Numbered from the stretch's first letter, positions 38,246 to 49,744 are shown. The stretch: 50,372 nucleotides of DNA from Gammaproteobacteria bacterium (GCA_027021445.1 JALUUH010000048.1:1-50372); one strand, 5' to 3'. Translations and numbers: made by a program. Notes: generated from the sequence alone by a model not told the origin.

Positions 38246-38482
38246 TCACCCTAATCCCCGATTGGAATCAAATTCGTTGTCTTTGTCATTATTGTTATTA
38301 TCGACATCATTATCGCTATTTTCTCGTTTTATACGCTCGTAAATCTCTTCCCGATGTACGGAAATTTCTTTTGGAGCATTAACACCTATTCTGACTTGAT
38401 TACCCTTAACGCCGAGCACTGTTACGGTTACATCGTCTCCGATGATCAGTGTCTCTCCTACGCGTCGCGTCAAAATTAACAT
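38246..38482 (-). CDS. csrA: Carbon storage regulator CsrA with extended acidic tail
   Basis: 78 residues; E. coli CsrA has 61. Residues 1-55 are standard: [20 protein letters not shown] and [20 protein letters not shown], including the C-terminal Arg used in RNA binding (HREEI). CsrA dimers bind GGA motifs in mRNA leaders. The extra residues from about 56 are rich in Asp and Asn ([18 protein letters not shown]) and probably disordered. AAAGGAG precedes the start. It lies between lysC and tRNA-Ser, as in other gammaproteobacteria. Confidence 0.95.
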   Translation of the reverse strand: MLILTRRVGETLIIGDDVTVTVLGVKGNQVRIGVNAPKEISVHREEIYERIKRENSDNDVDNNNNDKDNEFDSNRGLG

Positions 38483-38687
38483 TACCGCATTCTCCTTTAA
38501 TTGAAAGCCATCTCACAACAAACGGCGGGAGTTAGTTCATTTAACTCCAATACCGTTAGGTATCGACCACTTGCAAATAAACTTTATGACGTAAAAACGT
38601 GATTTTTAAGATGAATTCTCATCTTTTGTCGTCATCCGTGGCGGTCTATTGTCGTCTTTCCCGACGAATTATTATGGCTTATCTGAG

Positions 38688-39908
38688 TTATTCAGCTTTT
38701 GCTAAATCAAAATTATCATGCAACGCTCTTACGGCGAGTTCAAGGTATTTTTCATCGACTACAACAGCAATTTTAATTTCCGAGGTAGAGATCATCTTAA
38801 TATTGATACTTTCTTTAGCGAGAGCCGCAAACATGGTGCTCGCTATTCCTGCATGGGATCTCATTCCTACGCCAACAAGCGCAATTTTAACGATTTTTGT
38901 ATCACCTGAGACATCTCTCGCACCTAGGTCAGCAGCAATTGTCTGTAGTAATTTAAATGTTTTTTCATAATCCTGGCGGTGCACGGTAAATGTAAAATCA
39001 GTGGTTCCATCGACACCGACATTTTGAATGATCATATCAACTTCTATATTGGCATTACCAATCGGTCCCAAAATATGATGCGCTACACCCGGTTGGTCAG
39101 GAACCCCAACAATGGTTAATTTGGCTTCATCGCGGTTAAATGCAATACCAGATATGAGGGCTTGCTCCATTCTTCCTTCCTCTGCACTAATTAGTGTACC
39201 TTCACCATCGACAAATGAAGACAGCACTCTTAGGGGTACCGAATATTTACTGGCAAATTCGACGGATCTAATTTGCAGTACTTTTGCACCTTGGCTCGCC
39301 ATTTCCAACATTTCTTCATAAGTAATATTGTCTAGCTTAGTCGCTTCCGCGACTACTCTTGGGTCGGTAGTATATACCCCATCTACATCGGTGTATATTT
39401 GGCACTCATCGGCATTCAATGCCGCTGCTAATGCAACCGCAGTGGTATCTGAACCGCCTCTGCCGAGTGTTGTAATGTTGCCCTTTTCATCAGAGCCTTG
39501 AAATCCAGCAACGATTACAATTCGACCTTTATCCAAATCGTGTTTAATTTTGCTTTGTTCTATTTCACGAATTCTAGCCTTAGTATGCACGCTATCGGTA
39601 ATAATGCGTACTTGGCTTCCGGTATAAGAACGCACATCGCAGCCACAGTTTTGTAAGGCCATGGCGAGTAAGGCAATGGTAAGTTGCTCACCCGTAGATA
39701 ATAATACATCCATTTCTCGCGGGTCGGGTTGCGCCTGCAGCTCATGTGCTAATGCGGTAAGACGATTGGTCTCGCCGCTCATTGCGGAAACAACGACTAC
39801 CGTTTTATGGCCCTTTGCTTGAAAATCACATACTTTTTGTGCGATTATTTTTATGCGCTCAATGGAACCAACGGATGTTCCGCCATATTTTTGTACTATT
39901 AAACTCAT
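38688..39908 (-). CDS. lysC: Aspartate kinase
   Basis: 406 residues from the ATG at 39908, giving MSLIVQKYGGTSVGSIERI, the usual start; nine further upstream codons are open but look non-coding. It phosphorylates aspartate, the first step to Lys, Thr, Met and diaminopimelate. The kinase domain has KYGGTSVG and GFQGSDEKGNITTLGRGGSD. Two C-terminal ACT domains (from about residue 265) are the likely feedback sites. It lies between alaS and csrA, as in Pseudomonas. Confidence 0.95.
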   Translation of the reverse strand: MSLIVQKYGGTSVGSIERIKIIAQKVCDFQAKGHKTVVVVSAMSGETNRLTALAHELQAQPDPREMDVLLSTGEQLTIALLAMALQNCGCDVRSYTGSQVRIITDSVHTKARIREIEQSKIKHDLDKGRIVIVAGFQGSDEKGNITTLGRGGSDTTAVALAAALNADECQIYTDVDGVYTTDPRVVAEATKLDNITYEEMLEMASQGAKVLQIRSVEFASKYSVPLRVLSSFVDGEGTLISAEEGRMEQALISGIAFNRDEAKLTIVGVPDQPGVAHHILGPIGNANIEVDMIIQNVGVDGTTDFTFTVHRQDYEKTFKLLQTIAADLGARDVSGDTKIVKIALVGVGMRSHAGIASTMFAALAKESINIKMISTSEIKIAVVVDEKYLELAVRALHDNFDLAKAE

Positions 39909-40032
39909 ACCAGTTTTAGCGTAAGCAAAGGGCACGGATTAAACCGTATTTATCTCCAAATTGAAAGAATAATTTACAACTGTGGTGTTTTTGCGACAAT
40001 AAATCTCGCGCTCCAGGCGAACGGATAAATAT

Positions 40033-42636
40033 CTATTCTCCCACTATTTTGCTAACCCAGGGTATAACGCTGTTTAAAGCGTCATCTAGAGCAGCTGGGT
40101 TGTCACCGCCTGCTTGGGCCATATCCGCTCGTCCACCGCCTTTCCCGCCAACGAGAGTAGCGACTTGATTGACTAATTCACCGGCTTTGACTTTTGCCGT
40201 AAGGTCTTTGCTAACGCCTGCGATGAGTCGTACTTTTTCATCGTCAACGGTGGCCAATACAATAGCCGAAGTCCCGAGCTTGTTTTTCAACTGATCTAAG
40301 GTTTCACGCAATGTTTTGATATCTGCGCCTTCGATCTGAGCCGCTAATACCTTAATGCCCTTAATGTCGGTTGCTTGGGCACTTAAATCCGCGCCTGTCG
40401 CAGTAGCGAGTTTGCGCTTTAATTGCGCAAGCTGCTTTTCCAACTGCTTGTTTTTGTCGATTAATTGTGCTGTTTTTGTGCTGATTGATTCCCTATTGGT
40501 TTTTAATTGGCTCGCAACATGGCGAATCAAGTCTTCGTTTTGCTGGCTCCAGAGTATAGCGCCTTCACCGGCGACTGCTTCTATTCTGCGTACACCTGCG
40601 GCAACGCCGCCTTCCGAAATAATGCGAAACAATCCAATATTTCCAGTGCTGTTGACATGCGTGCCTCCGCATAATTCGATTGAAAACTCACCCATTTGCA
40701 ATACTCTTACTTCATCACCGTATTTTTCGCCGAACAAAGCCATAGCGCCTTTTGCTTTAGCTTGTTCGATGTCGCTTATGCTCACTTGAATGGCGATGTT
40801 GTTACGAATCTGTTGATTTACTAGGTTCTCAATTTCTTTTAGTTGTTCTATAGCGATAGGTTCAGGGTAAGAAAAATCAAATCGCAGTCGATCCGCAGTG
40901 ACTAAAGAGCCTTTCTGTTCAACATGATTTCCGAGAAGTTGGCGTAAAGCCGCATGGAGTAAATGCGTTGCGGAATGGTTGCGTTCAATTTCAATGCGTA
41001 ATTTCTCTGCGACCGCTGCAGTGAGGATATCGCCTTCTTTCACTATGCCGCGTTCTACGATGCCTCTATGGATGAAGGCGCCGCTACTGTTTTTTTGAGT
41101 ATCCAGAATTTCGATGAGTGTAGAATCATTGGATAAAACGCCTGTGTCTCCTGTTTGTCCTCCAGACTCCGCATAAAAAGGTGTTTTGTCGAGCACAAAA
41201 TAGCCTTGTTCGCCATTTGCGAGTTGAGTAACCGGTTTTCCGTCCACAAAAATGGCATTAATTGTTGCTTGAGCAGTGAGTGCGGTGTATCCACTAAACT
41301 CGGTTTGGCCTTCAGCGTCGATTTCAGCGCTATAATCAGCACCAAATTGACTGGCGGCACGTGCTCGATTGCGTTGTGCTTCCATCGCTTGTTCAAAACC
41401 TGGGTGATCCAATTTCAAGTTAGCGTTTGCCGCGATATCTGCCGTTAAATCGAGTGGAAAGCCAAAGGTATCGTAAAGCTTAAAGACAATTTCTCCAGGA
41501 ATCGTCTTTCCTTCGAGCGCAGCCATTTCAGCTTCTAAGATTTTCATTCCTTGCTCTAAGGTTTCCGCAAAGCGTTCTTCCTCAAGTTTGAGGGTTTTTT
41601 TAATTCTTTCTTTTTGAGTTAATAGCTCGGGATAAGCATCGCCCATAACGTCTGCTAAAATATCAATGAGCTGATAGAAAAAAAGTCCTTTTTGGCCGAG
41701 TTCATAACCATGGCGGGAAGCGCGCCGAATGATTCTGCGTAGCACATAACCACGACCTTCGTTGGCAGGCATCACTCCGTCCGCAATGAGGAACGCACAC
41801 GAGCGTATGTGATCTGCGATGACTTTTAATGAGTTATGATCGAGGTCGGTGCAATCAGTGAGTATTGCCGCCGTTTTTATTAAGTGCTGAAACAAGTCGG
41901 TACTATAGTTGCTGTGTACGCCTTGCATTACTGCGGCTACACGTTCTAATCCCATGCCTGTATCTACCGAGGGTTTAGGCAAGGGTTTCAGCGTTCCATC
42001 CGCTGAGCGATCGTATTGCATAAAGACCAGGTTCCAGATTTCAACGTATCTATCACCGTCTTCTGTGGGCGTTCCGGGCGGCCCACCTTCGACTTCAGGC
42101 CCATGATCGTAAAATATTTCGGTGCAGGGGCCACAAGGCCCAGTATCTCCCATGGACCAAAAATTATCTTTTGCACCAATACAAGAAAGTCTAGCCGGAT
42201 CTACGCCAATGTGATTAATCCAGATGTCTTTTGTTTCATCGTCTTCATCAAATACGGTGACCCATAAACGCTCTGGCGCTAAGTCCAGTATTTTAGTTAA
42301 GAACTGCCATGCATAGGAAATAGCGTCGTGCTTAAAATAATCGCCAAAACTGAAGTTACCCAGCATTTCGAAAAAAGTATGATGTCTTGCGGTATAACCT
42401 ACGTTTTCTAAATCATTATGTTTGCCACCAGCTCTTACGCAGCGTTGAGAGCTGGTCGCTCTAAGCGTATTACGTGTTTCACGTCCTAAAAACACATCTT
42501 TGAACTGCACCATGCCTGCATTGGTAAAGAGTAGGGTGGCATCGTTTTCTGGTATAAGTGGGCTACTGGCAACGATTTCGTGTCCGCGTTGTTCAAAAAA
42601 CGCCAAAAATGCAGCGCGTATTTCAGAAACTTTCAT
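40033..42636 (-). CDS. alaS: Alanyl-tRNA synthetase
   Basis: 867 residues (E. coli 876). The class II catalytic core begins [20 protein letters not shown] and has VHLF-type [15 protein letters not shown]. The editing domain has the zinc motif [11 protein letters not shown] with CGGTHV. The C-terminal DHHA1/C-Ala region ends with [15 protein letters not shown]. It follows recX by 4 bp, probably in one transcript from recA or recX. Confidence 0.97.
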   Translation of the reverse strand: MKVSEIRAAFLAFFEQRGHEIVASSPLIPENDATLLFTNAGMVQFKDVFLGRETRNTLRATSSQRCVRAGGKHNDLENVGYTARHHTFFEMLGNFSFGDYFKHDAISYAWQFLTKILDLAPERLWVTVFDEDDETKDIWINHIGVDPARLSCIGAKDNFWSMGDTGPCGPCTEIFYDHGPEVEGGPPGTPTEDGDRYVEIWNLVFMQYDRSADGTLKPLPKPSVDTGMGLERVAAVMQGVHSNYSTDLFQHLIKTAAILTDCTDLDHNSLKVIADHIRSCAFLIADGVMPANEGRGYVLRRIIRRASRHGYELGQKGLFFYQLIDILADVMGDAYPELLTQKERIKKTLKLEEERFAETLEQGMKILEAEMAALEGKTIPGEIVFKLYDTFGFPLDLTADIAANANLKLDHPGFEQAMEAQRNRARAASQFGADYSAEIDAEGQTEFSGYTALTAQATINAIFVDGKPVTQLANGEQGYFVLDKTPFYAESGGQTGDTGVLSNDSTLIEILDTQKNSSGAFIHRGIVERGIVKEGDILTAAVAEKLRIEIERNHSATHLLHAALRQLLGNHVEQKGSLVTADRLRFDFSYPEPIAIEQLKEIENLVNQQIRNNIAIQVSISDIEQAKAKGAMALFGEKYGDEVRVLQMGEFSIELCGGTHVNSTGNIGLFRIISEGGVAAGVRRIEAVAGEGAILWSQQNEDLIRHVASQLKTNRESISTKTAQLIDKNKQLEKQLAQLKRKLATATGADLSAQATDIKGIKVLAAQIEGADIKTLRETLDQLKNKLGTSAIVLATVDDEKVRLIAGVSKDLTAKVKAGELVNQVATLVGGKGGGRADMAQAGGDNPAALDDALNSVIPWVSKIVGE

Positions 42637-42640
42637 TTAT

Positions 42641-43141
42641 TTAACTCAATTCAATAGCCGTTTTAATTTGATCTGAAGTGAAACCACGATTTTGCAAGAA
42701 TCGCCAGCGCTTACCTCGGTCTTCGAGACTACTTATTTTATCGACCCCAAAACGTCGATCAATGATCTCTTTCGCGGTTTTATACCAATCTCGTCCTATA
42801 GAGTCCAGTGTTTGCGCTATTATCTCGTCAGAAATTCCTTTTAAACGCAATTCCACCTCGATTTTGAACGGCCCATAGCCCTTGGATGCGCGAAACCTGC
42901 AAAATGCTTCAGCAAAACGTTGATCAGATTGAAGATCTTCTTGGGCGAAGTGATCCAGTAGGGGGGTAATTTGGGCTGAGTTAAACTCTTTTTTGATTAG
43001 TTTTCGTTCAAGTTCTAAGCGGCTATATTCCCGTCGTGTTAAAAATCGATAGATAATGGTTTTAATGCGATGGTCAGAATCTAATTTATCTTTATCCTGA
43101 GCACCAGGATCGAAGTGATTGGGTTTGTTCATGCTTGGCAT
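42641..43141 (-). CDS. recX: RecA regulator RecX
   Basis: 166 residues (E. coli 166). Three helical repeats include RFLTRREYSRLELERKLI, FAEAFCRFRASKGYGPFKIE and RWRFLQNRGFTSDQIKTAI. RecX caps and limits RecA filaments. The second in-frame ATG (MNKPNHFDPG) is an equally likely start. It follows recA after a hairpin and precedes alaS by 4 bp. Confidence 0.93.
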   Translation of the reverse strand: MPSMNKPNHFDPGAQDKDKLDSDHRIKTIIYRFLTRREYSRLELERKLIKKEFNSAQITPLLDHFAQEDLQSDQRFAEAFCRFRASKGYGPFKIEVELRLKGISDEIIAQTLDSIGRDWYKTAKEIIDRRFGVDKISSLEDRGKRWRFLQNRGFTSDQIKTAIELS

Positions 43142-43189
43142 TCTATAAAAAATAGGCTAAATATAAGGGGCTTAGCTTGAAGTCAATAA

Positions 43190-43216
43190 GGGTCAGTGAA
43201 TGCTGCTCACTAACCC
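43190..43216 (-). terminator. Partial terminator between recA and recX
   Basis: GGGT-C-AGTGA (43190-43199) pairs with TCACT-A-ACCC (43207-43216), loop 7, one mismatch. On the minus strand only a few T follow, so read-through is likely. In E. coli a leaky recA terminator keeps recX low; this hairpin may do the same. Confidence 0.5.
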
Positions 43217-43245
43217 CTGTTAATCGAACAGTTATTGGCTAAGAT

Positions 43246-44292
43246 TTACGCTTGGGCTAATTCCTTTTCTTTTTTATCGCCAGAGGTTTCATCTTTGGTG
43301 AGCGTAGGTAATAAACGTGTGCGCAGCAGTGCTTCAATTTCTTCGGCCATGGCTGGGTTCGCTTTTAAGTAGTTTCGGACATTTTCTTTACCTTGCCCAA
43401 TGCGTTCGCCATTATAGCTATACCAAGCGCCGGCTTTATTGATCAAGCCTTCGCTAACGCCGAGGTCAATAATTTCACCCAATAAGGAAATTCCTTCACC
43501 ATAGAGAATATCGAATTCGGTTTGTTTAAAGGGCGGGGCTACTTTGTTTTTTACAACTTTGACCCTGGTCGCGCTACCAACGACTTCATCCCCTTTCTTG
43601 ATCGCACCGGTGCGTCGAATATCGAGGCGTACAGATGAGTAAAATTTAAGCGCATTACCGCCCGTGGTTGTCTCGGGACTACCAAACATAACGCCGATTT
43701 TCATGCGAATTTGATTAATGAAAATGACCAAGGTGTTAGAGCGCTTAATGTTTGCTGTCAATTTGCGCAGAGCCTGCGACATTAGCCGGGCTTGCAAGCC
43801 AACATGGTGATCACCCATGTCGCCTTCAATTTCGGCTTTAGGGGTTAACGCGGCCACTGAATCGATGACAACTATATCCACGGCACCTGAGCGCACTAAC
43901 ATGTCGGTAATTTCTAAGGCTTGCTCACCTGTATCTGGTTGAGAAACCAGTAAGTCATCAATATTGACGCCTAATTTTTGCGCATAAATGGGGTCAAGCG
44001 CATGCTCAGCATCAACAAATGCAGCAGTGCCGCCCATTTTTTGCGATTGTGCAATTGCGGATAGGGTTAATGTGGTTTTACCCGAAGATTCAGGACCATA
44101 TATTTCGATAACACGCCCTTTGGGTAGTCCGCCAATGCCAAGCGCAATATCAAGCCCTAAAGACCCTGTAGATATCGCTGCTATATCTCGAATTGCATTG
44201 CCATCGCCCATGCGCATTACCGAGCCCTTGCCAAATTGTTTTTCAATCTGGCCTAATGCCGCACTTAACGCTCTTTTTTTGTTTTCATCCAT
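43246..44292 (-). CDS. recA: Recombinase RecA
   Basis: 348 residues (E. coli 353). Walker [10 protein letters not shown] near residue 66, [20 protein letters not shown] (L2 region) and the filament N-terminal helix [20 protein letters not shown] are all standard. RecA does strand exchange and triggers LexA self-cleavage. The C-terminus is Lys/Glu-rich. A LexA-type box about 140 bp upstream indicates SOS control. Confidence 0.98.
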   Translation of the reverse strand: MDENKKRALSAALGQIEKQFGKGSVMRMGDGNAIRDIAAISTGSLGLDIALGIGGLPKGRVIEIYGPESSGKTTLTLSAIAQSQKMGGTAAFVDAEHALDPIYAQKLGVNIDDLLVSQPDTGEQALEITDMLVRSGAVDIVVIDSVAALTPKAEIEGDMGDHHVGLQARLMSQALRKLTANIKRSNTLVIFINQIRMKIGVMFGSPETTTGGNALKFYSSVRLDIRRTGAIKKGDEVVGSATRVKVVKNKVAPPFKQTEFDILYGEGISLLGEIIDLGVSEGLINKAGAWYSYNGERIGQGKENVRNYLKANPAMAEEIEALLRTRLLPTLTKDETSGDKKEKELAQA

Positions 44293-44425
44293 TGCAATTA
44301 CACCATTTAGGGTTGTTTGATTAAATTAAAAGTTGAAGCTGTATTTGTTTGTACAAAAACCCATAACCCAGCTTTAACACCAGTCGATATGTGTCGCGTA
44401 TTAGGTTAATTCAGCTGTTGAAAAA

Positions 44426-44449
44426 AGTATATACTATATATATAAACAG
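44426..44449 (-). promoter_or_regulatory. recA promoter with LexA box
   Basis: On the minus strand CTGTTTATATATATAG (44434-44449) matches the LexA operator CTGT-N8-ACAG with one mismatch, with the AT-rich alternating core typical of strong boxes. It directly precedes TATACT (44426-44431), a -10 box. The same arrangement, operator just upstream of the -10, exists at E. coli recA. Confidence 0.75.
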
Positions 44450-44752
44450 TGCTAGTTGAGTTGCTAAATATCAGCAGTTCCCGCTAAGTACGGATGAGTC
44501 ACTGTTTTTCCGTTCGGCTATCCCTGATGTTAGTCACTGAAAATAGTGAACCATTCCTTCGTGAATCTAGGACAGCCTTCGAGGTGCTTGCCAAATATAT
44601 TTAAAATAGCGCGTAAATGTTAACGGTATTGCTTACTTGTTTGCAGAGTGACTACACTACTCTTGCGATACTTGGCTGAACGAAAAACAGGCATTTTCAG
44701 CGTGGACAGATTAATCGATGAAGCGTCCTTTCAGGCTTAGTGATTGAATTTT
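44450..44752. other. Gene-free stretch upstream of recA
   Basis: About 300 bp with scattered stop codons in all frames I read. A segment AATCTAGGACAGCCTTCGAG near 44564 faintly resembles a MITE end but has no partner. Nothing else is supported. cinA, often found before recA, is absent. Confidence 0.4.
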
Positions 44753-45028
44753 TTACCACTTTCCTTTAAACCATCTTTTTGTAGTGAGTTTGCCTAACCG
44801 TGTACGATAGTTTTTAATATTGTGTTTTTGATTGCATTTTATAATATTGAACAAATCCTCGGAAAGAACGGCTCCAATTGCGTGCATAGCCTCATGTCTA
44901 CTTAAGCCCTGTCGAGTGAGTTTTGATATTGTCGAGGGAATAGGTTCTACGTTCATTGCTAGTTGATTTTCAACAATAACATGGACCAGCGAGTGTATAT
45001 TCTCAACTCCTTCTTCATGGCTTGTTGC
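44753..45028 (-). pseudogene. Truncated conserved gene of unknown function
   Basis: From the ATG at 44956 an open frame of 67 codons contains LTRQGLSRHEAMHAIGAVLS. The same frame continues upstream of that ATG as SHEEGVENIHSLVHVIVENQ, which looks like the same kind of protein, until a TAG at 45029-45031, with no start in between. Recurring His residues (H-x-x-x-H-x-I-V-E-N-Q-L-A then R-H-E-A-M-H-A-I-G) suggest a conserved small family I cannot name with certainty (DUF1841-like patterning). The head of the gene appears to be lost. Confidence 0.5.
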
Positions 45029-45147
45029 CTACAAGCAATGGTCGCAAGATGTTCTTGAAGGAGCCGCAATGGCTTTGTGCTGCCTAGACGGAACGACCTC
45101 AACTTGCTTGTCGATGGCGCACAATGAAAGACCTGCCCCTGGGTTTT

Positions 45148-45477
45148 CTAGTGGCTTACCGTTTTAGAAAACAGATGAATGACGATGACCCCTGATATGA
45201 TAAGCCCCATACCGAGAATGGCAGGAGTGTCTGGTATTTGTTTATAGAGTATGGCTCCAACAATGGCGACTAATACAATGCCAACACCTGACCAAATCGC
45301 ATAAGTAATGCCGAGGGGTATGGTACGTAATACCAATGTCATGAAGTAAAAGGCAATGCCATACCCAATAATGACAATAAGGCTTGGGAATAGCTTGCTG
45401 AACTCAGCGGATGCCTTTAGGGCACTGGTCGCAATGACTTCAGCAATGATGGCGATAGCTAAATATAAATAAGCCAT
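45148..45477 (-). CDS. Small multidrug resistance (SMR) efflux protein, EmrE type
   Basis: 109 residues from the ATG at 45477 (MAYLYLAIAIIAEVIATSAL); the open frame to 45540 is rejected since it adds a polar stretch absent from the family. Four transmembrane helices, the essential helix-1 glutamate E13 in AEV, and YAIWSGVGIVLVAIVG match EmrE, a proton-coupled exporter of cationic drugs and osmolytes. It diverges from the adenine deaminase gene. Confidence 0.92.
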   Translation of the reverse strand: MAYLYLAIAIIAEVIATSALKASAEFSKLFPSLIVIIGYGIAFYFMTLVLRTIPLGITYAIWSGVGIVLVAIVGAILYKQIPDTPAILGMGLIISGVIVIHLFSKTVSH

Positions 45478-45607
45478 TTCATTCTCGTAGGTTGATGAAT
45501 ATCCAGTCCCTATCTTAATGTACTGGAATGAATATTTCATGCAAAACCTAGATTGAAAAAATTTATGCGATTAAAACCACCTGAACTCTACAGCATAATG
45601 AGGTTGA

Positions 45608-46603
<996 letters not shown>

Positions 46604-46647
46604 TTTTTAGGAATAACTACAATATCTATTTTTTCCTGGAAATATAT

Positions 46648-47526
46648 TTATAACACGGATGATTGTTTGTTCTTCAATAAGCTTCTAATCTCTCGGATAT
46701 CCATTCTTAAACTTATTATTTCTTGCTGTAGTGTATTTGTTTCTTGGTCTACTTTATGACTAATGTTTTTCTGGGCTTGCTCTAATTCATTATGTTGTAC
46801 TTCTTGTACGGCATTAACAATGACAGCCATTAATAAGTTTAAAACCGTAAAAGTAGCAATCAAGATAAACGGTAGAAAAAACAACCATGCGTGGGGGTGA
46901 ACCTCCATAACGGGGCGAACTATTCCCATCGACCAAGATTCCAAGGTCATAATTTGAAATAAGGTATAAGCGCTGGCTCCGAGGCTGCCAAACCATTCAG
47001 GAAAAGTTTTGGCAAACAAGTTGGTGGCCATTACGGCCGCGACATAAAAAAGTACACACATAATTGCACCGACTGAACCCAAGCCAGGAACTGCCTTAAT
47101 CATGCCTGCAACAACACGACGCATTGACGGTACCATAGTCAGTAGGCGCAATACGCGTAATACACGCAGTGCGCGCAATACTTCAAATGGTCCAGATGCA
47201 GGTATCAATGAAATAGCGACGACAAAAAAATCAAATACACTCCAAGGGCTGCGAAAAAATGACCATCGATAAACGATTAAGCGCAATATTATTTCGATGA
47301 CAAAAACACCAATGATGGCGCTGTCTAGGCCTATTAACACACCACCGATGGCGGACATGATATCGGCATCTGTTAACATACCTAGGATGGCGGCATTGAT
47401 TAAAATGAGGGTAATTATAAAGCGTTGAAAGTGTTGAGACTCGATAAACGCTCTGAGTTTAATTCTCCAGCTAGGCCATTGCTGAATATCTGATATTACG
47501 GATTGTTTCAATTCTTTTTGCTTCAA
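46648..47526 (-). CDS. Bacterial voltage-gated sodium channel (BacNav family)
   Basis: 292 residues. Six hydrophobic segments; the S4 voltage sensor has arginines every third residue (R118, R121, R124, R127 in VLRALRVLRVLRLL). The pore loop carries TLESWSM at 194-200, the four-glutamate sodium filter motif of NaChBac and NavAb. S6 is followed by an acidic and then a coiled-coil C-terminus (about 245-285) that would hold the tetramer together. Known members pass sodium, and some are involved in pH or motility control. No partner genes are adjacent. Confidence 0.9.
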   Translation of the reverse strand: MKQKELKQSVISDIQQWPSWRIKLRAFIESQHFQRFIITLILINAAILGMLTDADIMSAIGGVLIGLDSAIIGVFVIEIILRLIVYRWSFFRSPWSVFDFFVVAISLIPASGPFEVLRALRVLRVLRLLTMVPSMRRVVAGMIKAVPGLGSVGAIMCVLFYVAAVMATNLFAKTFPEWFGSLGASAYTLFQIMTLESWSMGIVRPVMEVHPHAWLFFLPFILIATFTVLNLLMAVIVNAVQEVQHNELEQAQKNISHKVDQETNTLQQEIISLRMDIREIRSLLKNKQSSVL

Positions 47527-47749
47527 TTAAGCTCGTCTCTAGGAATGAATTTATGCAGTGCGGTTTATGGTGACGATTGGGGCGAATTTCAAGTGATAAA
47601 TGCGGGTGCTGTATAGGATGATGCTCAAAATATGGATGAAATAAGAAGAAGGGTAGCATGCAACACATTCATTGCAGGGTGTGTTTGAATCCCTTTTCCC
47701 TTCCAGGCTTTCTTTAGTCAATGGGAAAACTCTTCTGCTTCTTACTCTT

Positions 47750-48853
47750 CTATTTTACCCACTGTCGGGTTTGTAATTCATTGCGCAAACGCTGCATAGC
47801 CTCTTTTTCTGTGCCGTCATAATTAGCTAATCCTAATGTCCCGAGATATTCTCTAAATGCAATTTCATAGGGGTTACCTGACATACCATAATCAAGAACC
47901 CATTGATCTACTGTCGTTGCAGAAACATCATATTGCCATGTGAAATCTATTAAGCGAATACGATCAATATGGCTATCCCATGTCTCAAAAACAGCCGAGA
48001 TGAAATCTGCCTGTAGCGTTTCGCTGCTATTGTTAACAGAACTTGATGGATAGCCGCACTCTTGCAGTAGAATAGTTTTTCCGGGGATCTTATTTACCAT
48101 AAGAGCAAAATCCGTTGCCACCGAAGAAACTGGTCGCATCGTGAAATCGAAACTCAGAGGGTAATAGGTCAGCACCGCATGATCGAGTGTCGGCAATAAA
48201 TTCAAGTACAAAGCTAGCTTGTTAGCCTCATTCAATGCAGCAAATTGAATAATACTACTCACCTCAACCTGCGATCCCCATAAGCTTTCGATTTTTGCTT
48301 TTGCAGCCTGAAAAAAGCGTTGCCACTGCGCCCATTTGGTTGCATCAGTACCTAGATACGAATCAATTTCATTGCCAACATGTATCCATCTCAGCTTACC
48401 GCTTGCATTTAATGTAGATAGTTGCGCGTGAAGATTCGTAAGAAAATTCTCAAAAGCCTCAATCATCGTGGGATTGTCATATGCGAGGCCTGCTAGTTCA
48501 GTAGGTAGGGAAGGGCCAGGCGTATCCAGAGGGCGTAATACAAGAGTGAGATTGCCTACTTGCATTGGATAAAAGGTATCAATGATCGCGGGAAGTGAAT
48601 TGTCATAACTTCCGACTGATGGTTCTAGTAACGACCAATCCAATGATACGCTAACTTCCCGGACACCCAATGCCATGGCTTGGTCATACGCTGTGGAATA
48701 GCTGACTGATGGGATGTTCTTTACATCCATGCCAAGTATTCGTGCACCCTGAGCAGATGGCTGTAACATGGCATCACCTGCATCACCCTCACTATCTTCA
48801 CAACCGAGGAGGAGTGTCATTAAAAACACTAATATTGTATATTTTGCGATCAT
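47750..48853 (-). CDS. Lipoprotein with a glycosidase-like TIM-barrel fold
   Basis: 367 residues. A lipoprotein signal with lipobox LLLGC (C18) is followed by an acidic linker (EDSEGDAGDA), so the protein is membrane-anchored. Two glutamates in the clan-A glycosidase setting are visible: E162 in WIHVGNEIDSYLG (acid/base) and E265 in ILLQECGYPSS (nucleophile), 103 residues apart on strand-4 and strand-7-like segments. This resembles GH53/GH17-type enzymes, but the substrate and exact family cannot be told. No sugar-utilisation genes are nearby. Confidence 0.7.
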   Translation of the reverse strand: MIAKYTILVFLMTLLLGCEDSEGDAGDAMLQPSAQGARILGMDVKNIPSVSYSTAYDQAMALGVREVSVSLDWSLLEPSVGSYDNSLPAIIDTFYPMQVGNLTLVLRPLDTPGPSLPTELAGLAYDNPTMIEAFENFLTNLHAQLSTLNASGKLRWIHVGNEIDSYLGTDATKWAQWQRFFQAAKAKIESLWGSQVEVSSIIQFAALNEANKLALYLNLLPTLDHAVLTYYPLSFDFTMRPVSSVATDFALMVNKIPGKTILLQECGYPSSSVNNSSETLQADFISAVFETWDSHIDRIRLIDFTWQYDVSATTVDQWVLDYGMSGNPYEIAFREYLGTLGLANYDGTEKEAMQRLRNELQTRQWVK

Positions 48854-49157
48854 GTTCTTTGATGATTAGATTCTCAGACAGTCTCCTAGTTTCCCATCAT
48901 ACGGCTCAAGCCCTGCAAAAGCCATTACTTCTAAATTTATGGTGATGCGAATACTTTATCCATTAATGAGAGGGTATGTAATACCCCGGTTGAAAACCTA
49001 TCTTCTTCCATATCAAGACCGACCTGTAATATAAGACAGCTGTTGGGATTTATTACAACGTGTTTTTATGGAGAAGAGCACCCGGTTGGACTCGAGTTTT
49101 TAATCAGAGAATAGCTTGGCAGATTTGAAGTATAAAACAGACATACAGGAGCAAGAG
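48854..49157. other. Gene-free stretch with a solo MITE end
   Basis: About 300 bp. TTCTCAGACAGTCTCCTAG at 48871-48889 matches the terminal repeat of the foldback MITE with a few changes and lies 18 bp upstream of the lipoprotein start. No second end is seen. The right end holds the AGGAG ribosome binding site of the next gene. Confidence 0.5.
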
Positions 49158-49729
49158 ATGCATAGCGTAAAAAAATACCATTATTTATTTTTGCCATTGT
49201 TGCCTTTTTAGCTATTGGCTCGGTTCAGGCACATCCTAAATGGGATAAATCATTTGTGCACGGAATCGTTATAAAGTTGCATGGGCAAAAGTACTATTTG
49301 GAGGGACCAGCGGACGGACCCAACGGTGAGCAAGATATCCCCGGACACGAGTGGGTACAGATATCAAGAAATACGATTGTCGCCAAACACTACAATACGG
49401 GGCCTTTTGGCTCGGCTAATTTTTGGTCAACCGATGCGGCAGATGGCGAACTATTATGGACAATGATCGGTAAAATCGACACCTGGAGCGAATCAAAAGC
49501 GGTAAAATATTATACCGAGGGGTTTGTTCACTACCACACCCCCCTAGTGTCCGTTAAGACCGGTCAACGCCATAAAAATAGAGTAGTGTGGTTAAAGCAT
49601 ACCGCAGTAACAAACTTTACCTTTGATGGTTTACCAGATGTGGTTGAGCCGTATGAAGTTAAGATCGGCACAGATTACAAGATGGCGCCTAACTGGAATG
49701 TGCCATACGATCCAAAAACAAACGACTGA
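49158..49729 (+). pseudogene. Secreted protein of unknown family, frameshifted in its signal peptide
   Basis: AGGAG at 49147-49151 sits 6 bases before ATG 49158. Translation reads MHSVKK and then, in this frame, stops at TAG in codon 18. One extra A in the A7 run (49169-49175) would give MHSVKKIPLFIFAIVAFLAI then GSVQA, a perfect signal peptide joined to the 157-codon frame that follows (HPKWDKSFVHGIVIKL...). The mature protein has HYNTGPFGSANFWSTDA and is rich in Trp, Tyr and Lys; I do not recognise it. A GTG at 49256 could start only a leaderless version. It is either a real mutation, a sequencing error, or slippage-controlled expression. Confidence 0.7.
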
Positions 49730-49744
49730 TTCTGGGCTTGACCT

